From Fusobacterium sp. SYSU M8D902 (GTDB lineage Bacteria; Fusobacteriota; Fusobacteriia; Fusobacteriales; Fusobacteriaceae): a stretch of DNA of 64,000 nt. Shown here piece by piece: positions 60,235 to 64,000 of this stretch (within the stretch, counting starts at the first letter, position 1; the number at the start of each line of letters is the position of its first letter). Where the stretch lies: NCBI RefSeq assembly GCF_040199715.1, contig NZ_JBEFNA010000007.1, positions 1-64,000 of the forward strand, in the 5' to 3' direction. The notes below the pieces were generated by a model. That model had not been told where the DNA came from, searched no databases, and saw nothing but the letters and a program-made list of their open reading frames with translations. A program made the position numbers and the translations under genes.

Positions 60235-61221
60235 CTAATAACCTCCTAGTTCTGCTGTTTCTTTAGCATCTTTGATTGGATCATATTCTTGTTTAGAAAA
60301 ATCATTATTATTTATATAATTTTCAAAAAGATGTTTAAAAGGACCATCTCCTTTTGAAAACTCTTTTAATTTATTGGCCATTGTTCCCTTTTCTTCCTCT
60401 GAGAACTCAATAATATTTGAGTACTCTTTCTCATCAAATGCTTTATTTATTGCAAATTCAATAATGTTATGCATAACAGGTGGAAACATCTTCATAATTT
60501 TATCTTTTACTTCTTTTTTCTCAGTATCTCTAGCAAATTCAGCTCTAACTTTCTCATATATTTCAGCTTGAGTTAAATTTTCAACAGTTTTTTCAGCTAA
60601 GATATATCCTAGATTATTAGCAATACTTCCAAGAATTTCTTTTGAAAATTCAGTAGTTTTTTCTACTGTATATCCAGCATTTCTTAATTTATCTACTGCT
60701 GATTTTTCACTATCTTTATCCCATAATGCATCAAATAAATTTCCTAATTTTATTTTTGATGCATCAACATCTCTAATAAAATTTACAAATTCATCAATTT
60801 TGCTTTGCTCATCTTCTGCAAATTCTATTGTTTGAGTTGTTTCTAGTGATGTTAAATCTTGAGAAAACTCACTAAAAGACTTATCTAAATCTTTTAGATG
60901 AGGTGGAGCATATCCCAATAATGCTAAATGGTTAGGCTCTCCATTATTACCTATTCCGATTGATAAATTAGGATATTGTTCCTTAATACTTTCTCCAAAG
61001 GAATTATAGTTAAATTCTCCTATCAAATATCCATTCTCATCAACATTGGTAACTTTACAACTTCCAGCAATTGGAATAGCTGTTATTGGGTAGCCATTCT
61101 TTTGCCAGTCTCCAATATGGCCAGCTGTGATTGAGAACTCTTTCCCTATCCAACTTTTAAGATTTTCTACTGTGTAGTTCCCCTTTGCTCCATAGTTCCC
61201 AGCTTTAAATATTTTTGGCAT
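60235..61221 (-). CDS. Phage head maturation protease/scaffold (Mu gp32-like)
   Basis: A 328-residue protein. The N-terminal domain (FKAGNYGAKGNYTVENLKSWI, EFSITAGHIGDWQKNGYPITAIPIAG, and HLALLGYAPPHLKDL) matches Mu gpI-type proteases. The remainder is a charged helical scaffold (about 120-320). Order (portal, MuF, gpG, protease, capsid) is that of Mu. It overlaps the 53-residue small protein by 17 bases. Confidence 0.85.
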   Translation of the reverse strand: MPKIFKAGNYGAKGNYTVENLKSWIGKEFSITAGHIGDWQKNGYPITAIPIAGSCKVTNVDENGYLIGEFNYNSFGESIKEQYPNLSIGIGNNGEPNHLALLGYAPPHLKDLDKSFSEFSQDLTSLETTQTIEFAEDEQSKIDEFVNFIRDVDASKIKLGNLFDALWDKDSEKSAVDKLRNAGYTVEKTTEFSKEILGSIANNLGYILAEKTVENLTQAEIYEKVRAEFARDTEKKEVKDKIMKMFPPVMHNIIEFAINKAFDEKEYSNIIEFSEEEKGTMANKLKEFSKGDGPFKHLFENYINNNDFSKQEYDPIKDAKETAELGGY

Positions 61222-61366
61222 TTTTATCCTCCTTTTTTATTAATTTAGGTCCCCAGAAAATATATTTCTTATTTTTACCTTTTCTTTCTCTAATTACTCC
61301 CCAAATTAAACCACCAGTAATTCCTATAACTACTCCTACAAATAAATGTCCTGCTGTTGTTATCAT
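61205..61366 (-). CDS. Small phage membrane protein, 53 residues
   Basis: ATG at 61366 after GGAGG (eight bases) and stop at 61205. One hydrophobic segment (FVGVVIGITGGLIWGVI) near the N-terminus, then a basic tail (RERKGKNKK). It overlaps the protease start by 17 bases, so its end carries the protease ribosome site. Unknown role; may be a small membrane accessory protein in the head module. Confidence 0.6.
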   Translation of the reverse strand: MITTAGHLFVGVVIGITGGLIWGVIRERKGKNKKYIFWGPKLIKKEDKNAKNI

Positions 61367-61371
61367 CTTAT

Positions 61372-61473
61372 CTACCTCCCTCTTCTATAAAAATATGAAC
61401 ATGGAATCCCTTTAGCATAAGTTCCTTTACCAATAAGAATCCATTTACTCAAATCTAAAAATCCATTTCCCAT
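61372..61473 (-). CDS. Small phage protein, 33 residues
   Basis: ATG at 61473 with AAGGAG about 6 bases upstream; sequence starts MGNGFLDLSKWILIGK and ends at the TAG 61372. Gene spacing and the ribosome site support translation, though it is very short. No family. Confidence 0.45.
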   Translation of the reverse strand: MGNGFLDLSKWILIGKGTYAKGIPCSYFYRRGR

Positions 61474-61474
61474 G

Positions 61475-62020
61475 CTATCTCCTTTTCAAAATATGTTGTA
61501 AGAGTATATTTTTATATTTCATCCTCATTTTTGGTGATATTCCTAAAAATTTATATCCTGGAATATCTCCCCAAGGGACTTTTATAGTCCTTACATGAGC
61601 CCTTACTTTTACTCTTTTCTTATTTTTTGCATATTCGCCATTTTTCTTTTTATATCTAACTTTTCTATAATGAGTTTTTACTATTGCATTAACAGTCCCA
61701 TTCTCTCCTTTTTTCAATCCATGATTTAAAGCTCTAGCATATATAACATTAGTTCCGACTCTAGCAACATTATTATCAGAATATCTTGTAAAAGAGTTAT
61801 ATAATCTTCCAGTATCTTGTAGAGTTTTTCCACCATCTTTTTTAGCTCTAGCAGACTTTTTCCACTTTGCTCCTAGATAACTTGTTTCATTATCAAAATT
61901 TCTTAAAGTTTCATTTTTCATATTTCTAGCTATTATTTTTAATGGCTTTTTAAAATCACTACAATTTTTCAAAATCTGCTTTATTCTTTTTGAAGAATTA
62001 TTAGTAGTTTTTACTCCCAT
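61475..62020 (-). CDS. Phage virion morphogenesis protein (gpG family)
   Basis: A 181-residue basic protein: WKKSARAKKDGGKTLQDTGRLYNSFTRYSDNNVARVGTNVIYARALNHG. This matches the phage virion morphogenesis family (Mu gp31/gpG). ATG overlaps the stop of the portal-MuF gene (ATGGGAGTAA). It acts in head or tail completion. Confidence 0.85.
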   Translation of the reverse strand: MGVKTTNNSSKRIKQILKNCSDFKKPLKIIARNMKNETLRNFDNETSYLGAKWKKSARAKKDGGKTLQDTGRLYNSFTRYSDNNVARVGTNVIYARALNHGLKKGENGTVNAIVKTHYRKVRYKKKNGEYAKNKKRVKVRAHVRTIKVPWGDIPGYKFLGISPKMRMKYKNILLQHILKRR

Positions 62021-64000
62021 ACAAAAACACCTTGTTTTTCATTAGTTCTTTTCTCCATATCCTCCCAATAAGTATTAGCTGGATTTCCTTTAAAGTTTCC
62101 TAACTCTTCTCCTGTCATTGTTTCATCATACTTAGACACTTTATAACCATACTCTTTCATATCATCTTTAGATAGACAAATTACAGTCGAACGGCACTGA
62201 TAATGGTTAGGTGGATAATAGATATTCCAAAATGGATCTGTTGACTTATAGATTTTTCCATTTAGAGTTCTACAAATAGAAGTTGTTCTATTATCTTCAA
62301 TAGCATGATATTGCCAATATGGAAAAAATTCCTCATCTTCTTTAAGTTGTTTATAGTTACCTATGCTATATTGAGAGAACATATTAGTTCTATAAACATT
62401 TTCAAGGTAATATCCTTGCTTTCCTAGTCCTAACTTTTCAATAGCTTCTTTACTATCTTTTATCCATTGCTTTAATGTTCCACCATTCTCAAGGTTTTTC
62501 TTCATATTTTCAAAGAGTTTTGAAGTCATTTCTAAATCTGTGCTTTTCTTTAACCAAAAAGAATGAGCTCTTACCTCTTCAGTTATCTTCTCAATAGTTT
62601 CATAAAGAATAGGTGTTTTATCTATAAAAGACTTAATAGCTTCTTGAAAAGGAATATCAAAAGGATCAAACTCATCAATATTTAATCCTGATATAATAGT
62701 TTTAGCTGTTGCATATGCTCTTACTTGAGATAAGATTAAATCATCTTCCAATTCTGAAAAATCAAGATTTAGAGTAAACTCTCCACCCTCTTCAATATTT
62801 TTTAATTGCTCTATAATTTGATTTTCAATATTTTCAGTAAACTTATCTAATTTTTTTTTTAAATATTCCTCAAATTTCTTTTGAGCTTCAACAACATTGA
62901 AAAGTCGGTCGTCTACATTATTAGTTTTTGAAAACTCCCCTCGTAATATTCCATTTGGCATAGGTACAGGACTTTCTTCGAGTAAATCTTCATCTATACC
63001 TAAAAATTCTGCTAAATAAGATTTAGTGAGCTTATAACCAATGTTTGATAATTTTTGCATATTTTCTAATTTTAAACTTAATTTTTCCTCTTTTTTTCTA
63101 TCTTTTTCAAGCATTTCTTCTTCAGAATAAACTTTTTCAAGTATCCAAGTAAAATCATTTGGATCATACCCAAAAAAATGTGAATCAATCTCTATTAATT
63201 GATATAAACTGTCAGTACAAAAATTACATACCTCTTGAATTACATCTTCTAATCCTTGCTGATGTATCTCTCCAAGAGAATAAGATCCTACTCCACTTCC
63301 ATTATTAATAGTTAAAGTTCCTCCTAATATTTTTTGTATTAGTTTTTCCTTTTCTCTATTTTCTAACTCTGTATATATTTCAGGTTGTAAATCTGATAAT
63401 TTTATAAATTGAAAACTATCTTTTAAACTTTGGTTTCTTCCAACGGGTATAGCAACAACATCTTGTCCTTTCATATTGGCTACTTGTTCTGCTTGCTCTT
63501 TTATATCTTCAAACTCTGTGTTTTCATCATAAGGAAAAACAATAATAACATCACCATATTTTTTAGAAAGTCCTCTTAGTTGTCTTTGATACATTTCTTT
63601 ATCTAGAAAAGAAGTTTTACAAGATTCAAAAATATTAGTACCTGTTGGCCTAGCTGGATTCCATCTATGAATACATAATAAGAATTTCTCTCTATTTAAA
63701 GGAATTTCATTACTTCCTATCTTTATCTTCCACTCTTTTTCATAAGCTTTGTATGTAACATAATCATATGGAATAGGAATAAGTGTATTTATTGAAAAAT
63801 CTTCATTATAAATTATTTCAAAACAACTATATCCCCAATATCTAGCTGTAATCATATGGTTAAGCATCCTATTGAATTTAATTCCTGAAAACCTTTTCTC
63901 TATCTCTTTAGCTTTTTCTTCTAAAGCTATATCATCAGTTTGTATTAATAGTTTTCTACTAGCTACTCCTCTTTCAACTTTATCTAAAGCTGAACTAATA
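62011..64000 (-). CDS. Portal protein fused to MuF head-morphogenesis domain (partial, 5' end beyond window)
   Basis: The frame is open to the right edge of the window (residues read VERGVASRKLLIQTDDIALEE before the internal Met at 63867), so the true start lies beyond 64,000. The first 400 or more residues match Mu gp29-like (DUF935) portals: RWNPARPTGTNIFESC, and YSLGEIHQQGLEDVIQEVCN. The C-terminal part is a MuF/SPP1 gp7 domain: YRTNMFSQYSIGNYKQL, HAIEDNRTTSICRTLNGKIY and YPPNHYQCRSTVICLS. Mu has two genes (29 and 30) here; fusion is seen in this frame without a break. Confidence 0.88.
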   Translation of the reverse strand, partial: ISSALDKVERGVASRKLLIQTDDIALEEKAKEIEKRFSGIKFNRMLNHMITARYWGYSCFEIIYNEDFSINTLIPIPYDYVTYKAYEKEWKIKIGSNEIPLNREKFLLCIHRWNPARPTGTNIFESCKTSFLDKEMYQRQLRGLSKKYGDVIIVFPYDENTEFEDIKEQAEQVANMKGQDVVAIPVGRNQSLKDSFQFIKLSDLQPEIYTELENREKEKLIQKILGGTLTINNGSGVGSYSLGEIHQQGLEDVIQEVCNFCTDSLYQLIEIDSHFFGYDPNDFTWILEKVYSEEEMLEKDRKKEEKLSLKLENMQKLSNIGYKLTKSYLAEFLGIDEDLLEESPVPMPNGILRGEFSKTNNVDDRLFNVVEAQKKFEEYLKKKLDKFTENIENQIIEQLKNIEEGGEFTLNLDFSELEDDLILSQVRAYATAKTIISGLNIDEFDPFDIPFQEAIKSFIDKTPILYETIEKITEEVRAHSFWLKKSTDLEMTSKLFENMKKNLENGGTLKQWIKDSKEAIEKLGLGKQGYYLENVYRTNMFSQYSIGNYKQLKEDEEFFPYWQYHAIEDNRTTSICRTLNGKIYKSTDPFWNIYYPPNHYQCRSTVICLSKDDMKEYGYKVSKYDETMTGEELGNFKGNPANTYWEDMEKRTNEKQGVFVWE

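Larger units (their letters stand above)
41603..64000. mobile_element. Prophage with Mu-like head and contractile Xkd-like tail (left end to window edge)
   Basis: From right to left on the minus strand: portal-MuF fusion, virion morphogenesis protein, protease, decoration and capsid proteins, head-tail completion genes, sheath, tube, chaperone, tape measure, hub, baseplate, fibres, a tyrosine recombinase with fibre cassettes, endolysin, and holin. The left end lies between tRNA-Leu (41602) and the holin (41800). Integrase, terminase and regulatory genes are presumably beyond 64,000. Gene overlaps are tight and no broken structural gene is seen, so it looks intact in this part. Confidence 0.9.

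Noticed and set aside
1-64000. CRISPR arrays, rRNA genes and insertion sequences
   Set aside because: I saw no regularly spaced repeats, rRNA sequence or transposase genes in the window.

Overview
The window is AT-rich chromosomal DNA from a diderm, low-GC anaerobe, most likely a Fusobacterium of the mortiferum/ulcerans/varium type. The genus call rests on the combination of AT-rich codon use, an outer-membrane assembly cluster (TamB-BamA-Skp-LpxD), a lysine riboswitch, a c-di-AMP riboswitch and Firmicutes-like transporters. The species is an inference.

Positions 1-33,100 are mostly core genes on the minus strand. They hold an MlaA-like protein and a hydrolase, a CNNM/CBS membrane protein, and an osmolyte ABC transporter (OpuC type) behind a c-di-AMP riboswitch with its own terminator. 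Next come an amidase, HU, and aldolase. A long operon follows, read as KtrB, KtrA, MnmG, RsmG, TamB, BamA, Skp/OmpH, LpxD, a DUF2344 protein, SerS and a small membrane protein. Beyond it are PepT, a MATE/MarR pair and a ClC transporter with an RCK_C-like domain. Last in this part is an operon spmA-spmB-dacB-ldcA whose leader is a lysine riboswitch followed by an intrinsic terminator.

Positions 33,400-41,600 hold a candidate small RNA with its own promoter and terminator, an IclR regulator with KDG kinase and KDPG aldolase, and a secreted unknown protein. Then come a serine-type sulfatase with its radical-SAM maturase, a second secreted unknown protein and tRNA-Leu(CAA).

From about 41,603 to the right edge lies a prophage, read right to left. 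It has a Mu-like head module (portal-MuF fusion, gpG, protease, capsid), a PBSX/Xkd-like contractile tail with a programmed -1 frameshift in the tail chaperone, baseplate, fibres, endolysin and holin. Terminase and early genes lie beyond 64,000.

The most striking system is in the prophage at 42,972-47,003. Four copies of one 19-bp site, in alternating orientation, bound two pairs of convergent tail-fibre C-terminal cassettes. Three are silent; one is joined to a constant 68-residue N-terminus. A complete tyrosine recombinase and a 309-residue unknown protein sit between the pairs. All four cassettes keep the same reading frame through the site, so inversion should swap the receptor-binding end of the fibre. 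This is a shufflon-like host-range switch.
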